A stretch of DNA of 64,000 bases from Pseudomonadota bacterium (GCA_021851785.1 JAJZBV010000008.1:1-64000), one strand, 5' to 3'. Shown: positions 33,554 to 42,910, numbered from the stretch's first letter. Made by a program: numbers and translations. The notes: generated by a model not told the origin, from the letters alone.

Positions 33554-35805
33554 ATGACCACGACAACGCTCAGTACGTTCACCGCGAGCCAGCAAACGAT
33601 TGCGAACGGCAACACGCTCGATATCCTCAAAACCGGCACCGTCGATGTCGCATCCGGCATTGCCGTTTATGGAAAATACAAAGGCGGCCCCGGCGACAGC
33701 GTCATCAATGCCGGGCTGATCGAGAACTCGTCGAACAGCGGACACGGCGTCTCGTTTTTCGACGGCGGAACGGTCGAGAATTCGGGGACGATTTCGGCGG
33801 TTTACGGCGTTTTGATCACCAACTTGACGCCAGCCGACGGTGGCGGCGCCTCGGTCACCAATAGCAGCGCCGGGACGATTTCCTCCGCCCCGCCCGCCGG
33901 GACGACTAATGCCTTCACCGTCAAGGATTTCGCCGTCTCCCTCCAGAACACGGATGCCAGCAATTATCTTCTCAATGCCGGTCATATCACCGCCTCCGGC
34001 AATGTTTCGACCGCCATCATCATCGACAATACCCTGACCGGCACCAACACCATCGACAACCAGGCCGGCGGGGTCATCAAGGGCGGGCAAGGTTCGGGGG
34101 GCGGCTTTATCGGTCGTGGCGTTTATATCCAGAACGGCAGCGCGACGATCACCAATGCCGGGACCATTTCCGGTTTTAACGGCATCGCGGTCAACAGCGC
34201 CGATACCGCTGGCATCACCCTCACCAATGCCGGCACCATCGAAAACCCTCATCCCATCTATGCGGCGGTCGCCTTCGGCGGCGGCGATGCCTCGCTGATC
34301 CTCGATCCGGGGGCGACATTCGTCGGCTATGTCAGCGCGAGCGCGACGACGACGAACAGCATCACCCTCGCCTCGGCGGCCAGCGCCGGGACGATCAGCG
34401 GCAGTATCGGCGGGAGCGGGGCGCAGTATCAGAATTTCCAGACCATCACCGAGGCGAGCGGGGCGGATTGGACCTTGTCCGGGACCGTCGCCGGCGGCGA
34501 AAATCTCGTGCTCGGCAATGCCGGCACAATCGGGCTCGGCGATGCGACGGGGTTTGCCGCAACCATCGATCATCTCGTCGCCGGCGATACCATCGTCCTC
34601 ACCAATGATGCCTATAACAGTGCCGATCAACTGACCTTGGGTTCGGGCAATGTGCTGACCGTCAGCGCTGCCGGCACGCCGCTCGCGACCCTGCAGCTCG
34701 CCCCGACCGCGAGCTATAGCCAGAGCGATTTCAGCCTGGTCAATGTCGGCGGCAACGAGGCGATCAGCAACACCATCCCCTGTTTCGCGCGTGGGACACA
34801 CGCATTCGCACCGCGCGCGGGGAAATCGCGGTCGAGGATTTGCGCCCCGGCGATCGTGTCGCGGTGCTCGGCGGCGGGTTCCGGCCGATCGTCTGGATCG
34901 GGCGGCGCGGGATCGATATCTCCCGCCATCCCCGCCCGGAAACCGTGTCGCCGGTCCGCATCCTCGCCGGCGCCTTCGCGGACGGCGTGCCCGCGCGTGA
35001 TCTCGTGGTCTCGCCCGGGCATGGTTTCTACCTCGAAGGGGTTCTGATCCCGGCCGAGCATTTGCTGAACGGCATCAGCATCCGCCGCGACACCGTCCCG
35101 GCGGTCGAGTATTTCCATGTCGAGCTTGATGAACACGCCGTCCTGTTCTCGGAAAACTGCCCGAGCGAGAGCTATCTCGACACCGGCAACCGGCGCGATT
35201 TCGAGGGCGCGGGGATGGTGCTGCATCCCGATTTCTCGACGCGGCCGGCGAAAGACTGGCGGGCGACCTGTGTGCCTTTGGTCTGGGACGGGCGGCCTTG
35301 GCTCGCGGCGCGGCAGCGCCTCCGCGCGCGCCTCATCGCCCTCGGCGCCAGCGAGACCGAGGCCCCCGATCTTCATCTCCGGCTCGGCGGGCGCCGGATC
35401 GAGGCGATGGCGAGCGAACGCGAGGGCGGGTTCACGATTTTTGCCTTCCCCGTCCCCGACGCGGCGGCGCCGAGGCTGGTCTCGCGCATCGCCATCCCCG
35501 GCGAGATCCTGCCCGATTGCGCCGATCACCGCCCGCTCGGTGTCGCCGTCCACCGTCTTCTCTGGCGCGGACGCGGCCGGGCGGCCGAAATCCCGCTCGC
35601 GACCCTCGGCGCCGGCTGGCACGCCCTCGAAGCCGGTGAGAGCGGCCATTGGCGCTGGAGCGCCGGCGAGAGCGAAATTCCGCTCGCCTGGGCGCGGCCG
35701 CGCCATCTCGCCGGCGCCGGGCGGCTTTTGGTGACGATCGGGACGGGCGGCTTGCGCTATCTCGCGGCGCCGGCGCGTCTCGGCCAGGCGCTCGCCGCCG
35801 CCTGA
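33554..35805 (+). pseudogene. beta-repeat passenger plus Hint domain, frameshifted
   Basis: Frame one from ATG 33554 encodes about 409 residues of beta-solenoid-like repeats ([45 protein letters not shown]), then C410 in CFARGT, the start of a Hint (hedgehog/intein-type) domain. Just after, at the run ACACAC (34796-34801), the frame is lost. The Hint sequence continues in another frame with [42 protein letters not shown] and on to 35805. Removing one AC unit restores [10 protein letters not shown]. The intact product would be about 750 residues, likely surface-exposed. It could be a pseudogene, a phase-variable gene or a sequencing error. Confidence 0.85.
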
Positions 35806-35902
35806 TCCGCCCGCCGGCCCTCCCGAAGCCCCGGGGGTGGGTTTTCCCCCAGGGGGGTTTTTCCCGGGACGCCGTTTTGGCGCCGAGCCGTTTTGGCCCC
35901 AG

Positions 35903-36003
35903 AGCGTGATGACCGAAGGTGGACTCACCCGCAGGTCTCACTCACGCGATAAAACAAAGAGCGAGAGCAGGGCGCCTTCGTCTATCAGAAGGCATCCTGC
36001 TCT
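35903..36003 (-). repeat. two-hairpin 3'-end element, copy 2
   Basis: Read on the minus strand it directly follows, and slightly overlaps, the flgH stop. Hairpin A pairs AGAGCAGG and GCCTTC with GAAGGC and CCTGCTCT (36003-35964), followed by TTTGTTTTATC, a good Rho-independent terminator. Hairpin B pairs GCGTGA with TCACGC, GACC with GGTC, and GGTG with CACC (35903-35948). Compared with copy 1 (4751-4850) the inner stem changed from GGCG:CGCC to GGTG:CACC, a compensatory change. Orientation relative to the upstream gene is the same. Confidence 0.8.
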
Positions 36004-36736
36004 AGAACGGCAGCAGCACGTCCAGCATCTGCTGGCCCCAGCGCGGCTCGTTGACCTCGGTGAGCTGGCCACGTCCGGCATAGGTGATCCGCGCCTCGGC
36101 GATGCGGTCATGCGGCACGGTGTTGTCGCTCGCGATGTCCTCCGGGCGGATCACCCCCGTCACCTTCACCTGGCGCAATTCGGCGTTCACCAGCATCTCC
36201 TGGCGCGCGACGACGACGAGATTGCCGTTCGGCAAGACCTGCGTCACCACCGCGGCGAGGCGGACGGTGACGGTCTCGTTGCGCTGGATCTGGCCGATGG
36301 TGAAAAGATTGGTGCCGCTGGTGGTATTGACGAGATTGGCGGGGGTGGAGCCCTTGAGGAACGAGGGCATCAGCGCGCCGAGGCCGAAGAAGCCGGGCAT
36401 GCCCATCGTCTCGCTGTCGGTGCGCTGCTCCATGGTGTTGTCGTTGGCCGTCGCGGCGTCGTTCACGTTGACGACGATGGTGACCAGATCGCCGACCTTG
36501 GCGGCGCGCTCATCCTTGAAGAAGGCACGCGAGCCGGGGCGCCAGAGGCTGTTTTCGACCGGCGGCGGCGGCTGCGGCGCCGGCGTCGGCATGGTCATCG
36601 GGCGCCAGTCGGGGGCGAGGGTCGGATCGGTGGAGGCGGAAACCGGCGGCGGCTTGCCGACCTCGGCGAGATTGGCGAGCACGCCGCAGCCGGGCAGCAG
36701 CGCGGCCAGGGCGACGGCGAACAGGTGGCGGCTCAC
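36002..36736 (-). CDS. flgH: flagellar L-ring protein FlgH
   Basis: A 244-residue outer-membrane lipoprotein forming the L ring around the flagellar rod. Lipobox LLPGC puts the acylated cysteine at 17. Family motifs are SLWRPGSRAFFKDERAAKVGDLVTIVV (part of it at 63-88), LVVVARQEMLVNAELRQVKVTGVIRPEDI, and the terminal GRGQLTEVNEPRWGQQMLDVLLPF region. It starts at GTG 36736, overlapping the flgA stop by four bases. It is the last gene of the leftward flgF-flgG-flgA-flgH operon, followed by a terminator hairpin. Confidence 0.95.
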   Translation of the reverse strand: MSRHLFAVALAALLPGCGVLANLAEVGKPPPVSASTDPTLAPDWRPMTMPTPAPQPPPPVENSLWRPGSRAFFKDERAAKVGDLVTIVVNVNDAATANDNTMEQRTDSETMGMPGFFGLGALMPSFLKGSTPANLVNTTSGTNLFTIGQIQRNETVTVRLAAVVTQVLPNGNLVVVARQEMLVNAELRQVKVTGVIRPEDIASDNTVPHDRIAEARITYAGRGQLTEVNEPRWGQQMLDVLLPF

Positions 36737-37761
36737 GGCTGACCTCCGAGCGGCAGCGAAACCATGCCCGCACCCATCATGCCGCCGGACAGGCCATTGG
36801 TGTTCGGCGGCACCTCCGGCACCGAGCCCGGCAGCACGCGGGCCATCTGCGGCCCGGTCACCTCGGCATCGACGACGGCGTGCGAGAGCGGATTGACCAC
36901 CCGCACCACGGCGCCGAGCATGCCGTCCTGCAGCGCCTGGCCCTGCACCACCATCGAGATCCCGGGCTGATCGAGCGTCACCCGCACCGGCAGGCCGCGC
37001 TGGACCAGCGGCGGGCGGGCGAGATCGGCGCGCGGGATCGGCCGCCCGGCGATCGCGGCGTGGCGCAGCATCATTCCTTCCGCCTCGCCGGGATCGCGCA
37101 CCGTATCGCCCGGGATCTGGTCGCGGCGCATATGCTCGATGCGGAGATCGCCGGTTTGAATCCGGCTGCCGGCGGCGATCGGGAGCGCCGCCACCGGCAC
37201 ATCGACCATCGGCCAGGCATGACCGGAAACATCGATATGCCGCGTTGTCATGCCCGGCGCGGCGAAGCCGAGCATCGCGGTGAAATGGCTGCTCGCGGCG
37301 TCGAAATCGATCCGCTCGACGGTGGGGTGGAGCGCGCCGTCGGCGGCGACCGGCGGCGTCGCGACGCTGTTCAGCGCGATCGCGCAATCCGGTCCCGCCC
37401 CGGCCTCGGTCAAGGCGCCGCGCAGCGCGTCGATGATCTCGGTCCGCGCGAGCGAACGCGCCGGCCGCTCCAGCACCACCTGATCGTCATTCGAGGCCGG
37501 CTGCCAGGCGACCCCGAACTGGTGGGCGATGGCGGCGAGCTGGCGCGCCGGCACGGTGATCCGCCCGCCCGGCTGCGGCGCCGGGCCGAGCACGCGCTCG
37601 GCATTCGGCCCGGCATCGTCGAACAGATCCGAAAGCCGCACCACCGGCCCGGAGAGCACGACGAGGTCGCGCAAACTCGCCGCCTCGGCCGCCGGCGCGG
37701 CGAGAAACGTCACGAGCAGCAGGAGTGCTAGGCGCGGGGAGGGGGGGGAACGGGTGCGCAT
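36733..37761 (-). CDS. flgA: flagella basal body P-ring chaperone FlgA
   Basis: A 342-residue periplasmic chaperone for P-ring (FlgI) assembly. Signal peptide LALLLLVTFLAAPAAEA. The C-terminal SAF-like region carries VPVAALPIAAGSRIQTGDLRIEHM and the usual FlgA closing motifs GLPVRVTLDQPGISMVVQGQALQDG and GAVVRVVNPLS. At 342 residues it is longer than the roughly 220-residue enteric FlgA, with an extended N-terminal domain, as in many alphaproteobacteria. It lies between flgG and flgH; flgI itself is not in the window. Confidence 0.92.
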   Translation of the reverse strand: MRTRSPPSPRLALLLLVTFLAAPAAEAASLRDLVVLSGPVVRLSDLFDDAGPNAERVLGPAPQPGGRITVPARQLAAIAHQFGVAWQPASNDDQVVLERPARSLARTEIIDALRGALTEAGAGPDCAIALNSVATPPVAADGALHPTVERIDFDAASSHFTAMLGFAAPGMTTRHIDVSGHAWPMVDVPVAALPIAAGSRIQTGDLRIEHMRRDQIPGDTVRDPGEAEGMMLRHAAIAGRPIPRADLARPPLVQRGLPVRVTLDQPGISMVVQGQALQDGMLGAVVRVVNPLSHAVVDAEVTGPQMARVLPGSVPEVPPNTNGLSGGMMGAGMVSLPLGGQP

Positions 37762-37769
37762 GGCCGGCC

Positions 37770-38558
37770 TCAGCGCAGATTGGTGAGGGTGGAGAGCATC
37801 TGATCGGAGGTGGTGATGACCCGGCTGTTCATCTCGTAAGCGCGCTGGGCGGTGATCAGATTGGTGATCTCGGTCACCACGTTGACGTTCGACACCTCGA
37901 GAAACCCTTGCTGCACGGAGGCATAGCCGGGCTGGCCCGGCATGCCGGGAATGGGGACGCCGGAGGCCGCGCTCTGCTCGAACAGGTTGCTGCCCATCGC
38001 TTCCAGCCCCTCCTCATTGGGAAAGATGACGAGCTGGAGCTGGCCGACGGTCTGCGGCTGGGTCTGGTTGGGCAGCAAGACCTGCACCTGGCCGGCATTG
38101 CTGATGTTGACGCTGACGGCATTGCTCGGAATGGTGATGCCGGGGAGCACGACATAGCCATCGGTGGTGACGAGCTGGCCGGTCGGCGAGAGGCTGAAGG
38201 TGCCATCGCGGGTATAGGCGATCTGGCCGGTCGGGAGCTGGATCTGGAAATAGCCCGCCCCCTGCAGCGCGAGATCGAAGGTGTTGTTGGTCTGCTGGAG
38301 ATTGCCCTGCTCGTTGATCCGCCCGATCGCCGAGTTCTGCACGCCGAGCCCGACCTGGATGCCGGCGGGAAGGATGGTGCCGGTCTCGGAGGTGTAGGAG
38401 CCGACACGGCTCAGATCCTGATAGATCAGATCCTGGAACTGGGCCCGCTGACGCTTGTAGGCGGTCGTCGTCATGTTGGCGATGTTGTTGGAAATCACCT
38501 CGACGTTGAGTTCCTGGGCCTGCATGCCGGTGGCGGCGATATCGAGCGAACGCATCAT
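37770..38558 (-). CDS. flgG: flagellar distal rod protein FlgG
   Basis: A 262-residue rod component. The N-terminal MRSLDIAATGMQAQELNVEVISNNIANM and the C-terminal SNVNVVTEITNLITAQRAYEMNSRVI with TSDQMLSTLTNLR are the paired coiled-coil ends diagnostic of axial rod proteins. Central motifs include GYFQIQLPTGQIAYTRDGTF. Length is standard. The start may be ATG 38558 or the next codon ATG. It follows flgF by 52 bp and precedes flgA by 8 bp in the same operon. Confidence 0.97.
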   Translation of the reverse strand: MMRSLDIAATGMQAQELNVEVISNNIANMTTTAYKRQRAQFQDLIYQDLSRVGSYTSETGTILPAGIQVGLGVQNSAIGRINEQGNLQQTNNTFDLALQGAGYFQIQLPTGQIAYTRDGTFSLSPTGQLVTTDGYVVLPGITIPSNAVSVNISNAGQVQVLLPNQTQPQTVGQLQLVIFPNEEGLEAMGSNLFEQSAASGVPIPGMPGQPGYASVQQGFLEVSNVNVVTEITNLITAQRAYEMNSRVITTSDQMLSTLTNLR

Positions 38559-38610
38559 GGCGGGGGGGTCTCCGTGACGTCAGACGGGCGGCTTCGGGAC
38601 GGCGGGGGGA

Positions 38611-39348
38611 TCAGGCCGGGGTCATGATCTTGGTGATCGCGTTCATCTGCCGGTTGTCCTCTTCCTGGATGAACTGGGTCGCGAATTCGAAATTGCGGGA
38701 CTGCTCCATCATCGAGGTCAGCTCCACCACCGGCTTCACGTTGCTCTGCTCGACCATGCCCTGGATGATGACCGGGGCGGCGACCGGGGCGGTCGGGCCG
38801 GTGGCGCGCAGCCGCTGGCCGCCCTCGGTCTGCATCGCCGTCGGGTCACTGGGCGCGACCAGGCCGATCTGACCGATCTGGCCGTTGGCGCCGCTGATGG
38901 TGCCGTCCCGCGCGATGGTGACGGGGGCGTCGGAGGAGGCGACCTGGAGCGCCTGGCCGCTGGTGTCGAGGAGGGTGTTGCCGTTGGCATCGATGATGTT
39001 GCCGCTGGCATCGAGGCTGAAATGCCCGGCCCGCGTCAGCCGCGGCCCGTTCGTGGTGGCGACGGTGAAATAGCCGTCGCCCTTGATCGCGAGATCGAGC
39101 GGGTTGCCGGTGCGGCTCAGCGCCCCTTCATTGGTGTCGCGATAGATCGCCTTGTCCTCGGTATAGGCGATGGTCTGGCCGCCGCGCGGGGCATCGGTAT
39201 GGAGCTGGCGGCTCATCCAGCCGCCGAACAGCATGCGCTCGGCGCGGTAGCCGGTGGTCGCGGTGTTGGCGATGTTGTTGGCGGTGATGTCGATCAGCCG
39301 CTGCTGGGCGACGACGCGCGAGAGGGCGATGGTGGAAGGATTTTGCAT
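38611..39348 (-). CDS. flgF: flagellar proximal rod protein FlgF
   Basis: A 245-residue rod protein. IALSRVVAQQRLIDITANNIANTATTGYRAER at the N-terminus and SNVKPVVELTSMMEQSRNFEFATQFIQ at the C-terminus give the axial-protein signature; GDGYFTVATTNGPRLTRAGHF is central. ATG 39348 gives the usual MQNPS start; ATG 39357, with AGGAG only three bases upstream, is the alternative. It is the first gene of the leftward rod/ring operon, divergent from fliL across 292 bp. Confidence 0.95.
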   Translation of the reverse strand: MQNPSTIALSRVVAQQRLIDITANNIANTATTGYRAERMLFGGWMSRQLHTDAPRGGQTIAYTEDKAIYRDTNEGALSRTGNPLDLAIKGDGYFTVATTNGPRLTRAGHFSLDASGNIIDANGNTLLDTSGQALQVASSDAPVTIARDGTISGANGQIGQIGLVAPSDPTAMQTEGGQRLRATGPTAPVAAPVIIQGMVEQSNVKPVVELTSMMEQSRNFEFATQFIQEEDNRQMNAITKIMTPA

Positions 39349-39640
39349 AACTGGCATCCGCTCCTGGTCTTCGGGTGAGGCCGCGCTGGCCTCGCCCTCG
39401 GTGACAGCAAGCCCCATGCCAACCGTCGCCCAGCCGGCGATGGCGGAATTCCGCCGCCGCGTCGGCCGCTGCCGCCGCGACCCCCCGCCCTCTCCCGGCA
39501 TGGCTTGCCGCCTCGGCCGCCGCTGGCGCCGCGCGCGCCCGGCAGAACTTGCCGGCGGGGCCGATTTGGCAAGGCTTCGTTAATCGCTTCGCGGCAAGAT
39601 GGCGCCGGAGACGAGATCGGGCGAAAGGTGCAGGCGGGCG
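39349..39640. promoter_or_regulatory. divergent intergenic region flgF / fliL
   Basis: 292 bp separate the two flagellar operons and must hold both promoters. A GTTAATC-like half site near 39578 could be part of a CtrA-type box, but no full TTAA-N7-TTAA is present, and no sigma54 site with the correct GG-N10-GC spacing was found. No regulator can be assigned. Confidence 0.4.
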
Positions 39641-40147
39641 ATGAGTTCGGCGGTGGCGACCAACGAGGCGGCGGAAGAGACCAAGGCCGGCGGCGGCGGA
39701 CGGCGCAAGCTGATCCTGCTCGCGGTGCCGGCTTTGCTCGCCGTGATCGGCGTTGGCCTCTGGTTCAGCGGCATCCTGCCGCGCCTCCTCGGCGCCCACC
39801 ATGAGGCGCCGGCGGCGGGCGCGAAGGCGGTCGAGGTGCTCAACCCGGTCTATACCGATGTGCCGGAAATCATCACCAATCTCGACACCGGCGGGCGGCG
39901 CCAGAGCTATGTCAAGCTCAAGGCGCGGCTCGAACTCGCGAAAAGCGGCGATCAGGCCATCGTCACCGCGGCGATGCCGCGCATCCTCGATATTTTCCAG
40001 ACCTATCTGCGCGAGATGCACCCCGATGAGCTGCGCGGCTCGTCCGGCACTTATCGCCTGCGCGAGGAGATGATCGCGCGCGCCAATCTCGCGGCACAGC
40101 CGGCGCGCATCGTCGATATCCTGTTCGAGGAGCTTCTGGTGCAATGA
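39641..40147 (+). CDS. fliL: flagellar basal body-associated protein FliL
   Basis: A 168-residue single-pass inner-membrane protein that surrounds the stator and supports torque. A short cytoplasmic tail and the transmembrane helix KLILLAVPALLAVIGVGLWFSG are followed by a periplasmic stomatin-like domain with VYTDVPEIITNLDTGGRRQSYVKLKARLEL and LREEMIARANLAAQPARIVDILFEELLVQ. ATG 39641 is used because it gives the compact N-terminus. Its stop overlaps the fliM start (ATGA), the usual fliL-fliM pairing. Confidence 0.93.
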   Translation: MSSAVATNEAAEETKAGGGGRRKLILLAVPALLAVIGVGLWFSGILPRLLGAHHEAPAAGAKAVEVLNPVYTDVPEIITNLDTGGRRQSYVKLKARLELAKSGDQAIVTAAMPRILDIFQTYLREMHPDELRGSSGTYRLREEMIARANLAAQPARIVDILFEELLVQ

Positions 40148-41199
40148 GCGGCAACGCCGACCCTTCGGATGATGATCTCGCCGCCGCCTGGGGCGCCGCG
40201 GCGGAAGGCAGCGTGGACGCGGCGCGCGTCCTCAACCAGGCCGAGATCGATAGCCTGCTCGGCTTCGATGACGGCAGCGGCCATGGCGGCGACGCGCGTT
40301 CCGGGATCCAGCGGATCATCAGCTCGGGCCTGGTCTCCTATGAACGCCTGCCGATGCTGGAGATCGTCTTCGATCGGCTCGTGCGCATCATGTCGACCTC
40401 GCTCCGCAATTTCACCAGCGACAATGTCGAGGTCAGTATCGACAACATTCTCTCGCTCCGCTTCGGCGATTATCTCAACTCCATTCCGCTGCCGGCGATG
40501 CTCGCGGTGTTCAAGGCGGAGGAGTGGGACAATTACGGCCTGATGGTGATCGATTCGGCGATGATCTATTCCATCGTCGATGTCCTGCTCGGCGGCCGCC
40601 GCGGCACCGCGGCGATGCGCATCGAGGGGCGGCCCTATACCACCATCGAGCGCACCCTGGTCGAACGGCTGATCCATGTCGTGCTCGCCGACCTCTCGGC
40701 GAGTTTCGATCCGATCTGCCCGGTGACGTTCCGCTATGAGCGGCTGGAGGTCAATCCGCGCTTCGCGACCATCAGCCGGCTTTCCAACGCCGCCGTGTTG
40801 GCGCGGCTGCGCATCGACATGGAGGATCGTGGCGGCCGGATGGAGCTGCTGCTGCCCTACGCGACGCTGGAGCCGGTGCGCGAATTGCTGCTCCAGCAAT
40901 TCATGGGCGAGAAATTCGGCCGTGATTCGATCTGGGAGACCCATCTCGCGGAGGAGTTGTGGAACACCGAGGTCGAACTCGAGGCGCTGCTCGACGAGCA
41001 GGTGATGCAGCTCTCGGACGTGCTGGCGCTGCGCCCGGGCAGCCAGCTTTTGCTGAACGTGCTGCCCGGCGCGCCGGTGCAGCTCCGCTGCGGCGGCCGC
41101 CCGCTCTATGAGGGGCGCATCGGGCGGCGCAAGAACCGCGTCGCCGTCCGGATCGAGCGCGACGTTCCTCACAATCCGGTCACTTCGCGTCAGGGCTGA
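40144..41199 (+). CDS. fliM: flagellar motor switch protein FliM
   Basis: A 351-residue C-ring protein that binds phosphorylated CheY and sets rotation direction. VLNQAEIDSLLGF near residues 29-41 is the N-terminal CheY-binding peptide; PMLEIVFDRLVRIMSTSLRNF, GLMVIDSAMIYSIVDVLLGG and ERTLVERLIHVVLADL are the CheC-like middle domain; LRPGSQLLLN and LYEGRIGRRKNRVAVRI are the FliN-like C-terminal domain. Normal length. It overlaps fliL by four bases; a DUF6468 gene follows. Confidence 0.96.
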   Translation: MSGNADPSDDDLAAAWGAAAEGSVDAARVLNQAEIDSLLGFDDGSGHGGDARSGIQRIISSGLVSYERLPMLEIVFDRLVRIMSTSLRNFTSDNVEVSIDNILSLRFGDYLNSIPLPAMLAVFKAEEWDNYGLMVIDSAMIYSIVDVLLGGRRGTAAMRIEGRPYTTIERTLVERLIHVVLADLSASFDPICPVTFRYERLEVNPRFATISRLSNAAVLARLRIDMEDRGGRMELLLPYATLEPVRELLLQQFMGEKFGRDSIWETHLAEELWNTEVELEALLDEQVMQLSDVLALRPGSQLLLNVLPGAPVQLRCGGRPLYEGRIGRRKNRVAVRIERDVPHNPVTSRQG

Positions 41200-41215
41200 A
41201 AGGCGGAGCACGGCG

Positions 41216-41695
41216 ATGAGCGGCATGGAATGGCTTCTCGAACTCGTTCTCATCGGACTCTTGGCAGTGACCCTGGTGCATGCGCTGCGGCTTGAGCGCG
41301 CGCTCGGCCTGCTCAAGCGCGACCGGGCGACGCTCGAGGAAATGATCGCCGGCTTCAACGCCAGCACGCGCGAGGCGGAAGGCGGCATCACCCGGCTGCG
41401 CGAGGCCGCCGACGGCGCCGGGCGCCAGATCACCCGCCATGTCCAGCTCGCCCAGGAACTCAAGGGCGATCTCGGCTATCTCGTCGAGCGCGGCGAGAAA
41501 CTCGCCGACCGGCTCGATCGCTCGCTGCGCGCCGGGCGCGCCGTGGCCGCCGAGGCCAGCCCCGCGCCGACCTATGCGCCGCGCCAGCCCGCGCTGGCCG
41601 CGGAGGCGGAGGCGGGCGCGGGCGCGGAGCCGGTGCCGCGTGGGCGGAGCCAGGCCGAGCGCGATCTGATGAAAGCGCTGAGGATGGCGCGATGA
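41216..41695 (+). CDS. DUF6468-type flagellar operon protein
   Basis: A 159-residue protein. An N-terminal membrane helix (WLLELVLIGLLAVTLVHALRL) leads into a long coiled coil (about 25-110: LERALGLLKRDRATLEEMIAGFN, LGYLVERGEKLADRLDRSL) and a basic C-terminus ending RDLMKALRMAR. Proteins with this layout sit between fliM and motE-like genes in Rhodospirillales flagellar operons; the role is not established. ATG 41216 follows AAGGCGGAG. Its stop overlaps the next start (ATGA). Confidence 0.75.
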   Translation: MSGMEWLLELVLIGLLAVTLVHALRLERALGLLKRDRATLEEMIAGFNASTREAEGGITRLREAADGAGRQITRHVQLAQELKGDLGYLVERGEKLADRLDRSLRAGRAVAAEASPAPTYAPRQPALAAEAEAGAGAEPVPRGRSQAERDLMKALRMAR

Positions 41696-42462
41696 TCTCG
41701 CGACAGGAGCCCCCCCCGAAGCGCGGCTTCGGTTTTCGCCCCCCCCGCCTGTTGCCGCTGACGATGGCGGTGATGCTGGCGCTGCTGGTGCTCAAAACCA
41801 CCGGCCTGGTGCGGGCGGCGTTCTTCACCCCGGTCGAGGAGCGGGCGCTGGCGGCGGTCGAGGGCAGCGTGGTGCCGATGGCCCATGCCGCGCCTTCCGC
41901 CGCCAACCCGGCGTCCTCCGCGGCATCCGCCAATGGCGCGGCCCCGAACGCCGACACGAATGATGCCAGGGCCGATGCCAAGCCGGGTCCGGTCGTCGAT
42001 CCGGACACGCCGGTCAATCTCGCGAAGCCCGAGGAGCCGCAAGTCAGCGCCGCCGAACGCCATCTGCTGCTCGATCTTCGCGAACGCAAGAAATCTCTCG
42101 ACCAGCGCGAGGCGGCGCTCGGCGCGCGCGAGGCGACGCTGGCCGCCGCCGAGCGGCGGATCTCGGCACGCGTCGACGAACTCAAGACCTTGCAGGACCG
42201 TCTCGTGACCCTCGATGCGGCGCGCAAGCAGCGCGAGGAATCGAGCTGGGCCGGTCTCGTGAAACTCTACGAAACCATGCGCCCGCGCGACGCGGCGGTG
42301 ATTTTCAATGATCTCGACATGAATGTTCTCTTGCCGGTGGTCGACCGGATGAAGGACGCCAAGGCGGCCGCCGTCCTCGCCGCGATGCAACCCGAAAAAG
42401 CACGCCAGATCACGACGCAACTGGCGGCGATGCGTACCCGCGAGACCGGCGGCGGCAACTGA
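41692..42462 (+). CDS. MotE-like flagellar motility protein
   Basis: A 256-residue protein with one N-terminal membrane helix (LTMAVMLALLVLKTTGL), an Ala/Pro-rich linker (about 60-105), a coiled coil (RERKKSLDQREAALGAREATLAAAERRIS) and a C-terminal MgtE-N-like helical domain (LVKLYETMRPRDAAVIFNDLDMNVLLPVVDRMKDAKAAAVLAAM). This matches MotE, described in Sinorhizobium as a periplasmic chaperone for the stator protein MotC. No motC is visible here, so the client may differ. It overlaps the DUF6468 gene and precedes cheY. Confidence 0.85.
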   Translation: MISRQEPPPKRGFGFRPPRLLPLTMAVMLALLVLKTTGLVRAAFFTPVEERALAAVEGSVVPMAHAAPSAANPASSAASANGAAPNADTNDARADAKPGPVVDPDTPVNLAKPEEPQVSAAERHLLLDLRERKKSLDQREAALGAREATLAAAERRISARVDELKTLQDRLVTLDAARKQREESSWAGLVKLYETMRPRDAAVIFNDLDMNVLLPVVDRMKDAKAAAVLAAMQPEKARQITTQLAAMRTRETGGGN

Positions 42463-42523
42463 CCGCGCCGGCGATGAGGATTTTTGCGCGGCAAAACACC
42501 GTGGTCTGACGAAAGGACGAAGA

Positions 42524-42910
42524 ATGGCGATCGACAAAGCGATGAACGTGCTGATCGTGGATGATTACAAAACCATGCTGCGTATCATCCGCAATCTTCT
42601 GAAGCAGATCGATTTCAATAATGTCGATGAGGCGACCGATGGGGCCGAGGCATTGTCCAAACTGCGTTCGGGCAATTTTGGCCTCGTGATCAGCGACTGG
42701 AACATGCAGCCGATGACCGGCCTGCAACTGCTCCAGGAAGTGCGCGCCGATGCCCGGCTCAAGGCGATGCCGTTCATCATGGTGACGGCCGAAAGCAAAG
42801 CGGAAAACGTCGTCGCCGCGCGCCAGGCCGGGGTCTCGAACTACATCGTCAAGCCCTTCAACGCCGAGACCTTGAAGGAAAAAATCGAAAAGGTGCTCGG
42901 GCATGCCTGA
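42524..42910 (+). CDS. cheY: chemotaxis response regulator CheY
   Basis: A 128-residue single receiver domain. VLIVDDYKTMLRIIRNLLKQI places the acidic pair at D13-D14 by count from the start; VISDWNMQPMTGL holds the phosphorylated aspartate (about D58); MVTAESKAENV has the switch Thr/Ser; YIVKPFNAETLKEKI has the conserved lysine. It relays kinase signals to FliM. The stop overlaps the cheZ start by eight bases, coupling the regulator to its phosphatase. Confidence 0.95.
   Translation: MAIDKAMNVLIVDDYKTMLRIIRNLLKQIDFNNVDEATDGAEALSKLRSGNFGLVISDWNMQPMTGLQLLQEVRADARLKAMPFIMVTAESKAENVVAARQAGVSNYIVKPFNAETLKEKIEKVLGHA

Noticed and set aside
34793-34803. Programmed -1 ribosomal frameshifting in the Hint gene
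   Set aside because: The frame change is of the right sign, but there is no X-XXY-YYZ slippery heptamer at the junction and no obvious downstream stem; an AC-unit change explains the sequence more simply.
39349-39640. Sigma54 promoter between flgF and fliL
   Set aside because: GGCATGGCTTGC and GGCAGAACTTGC resemble the -24/-12 elements but have 8 instead of 10 bases between the GG and GC.
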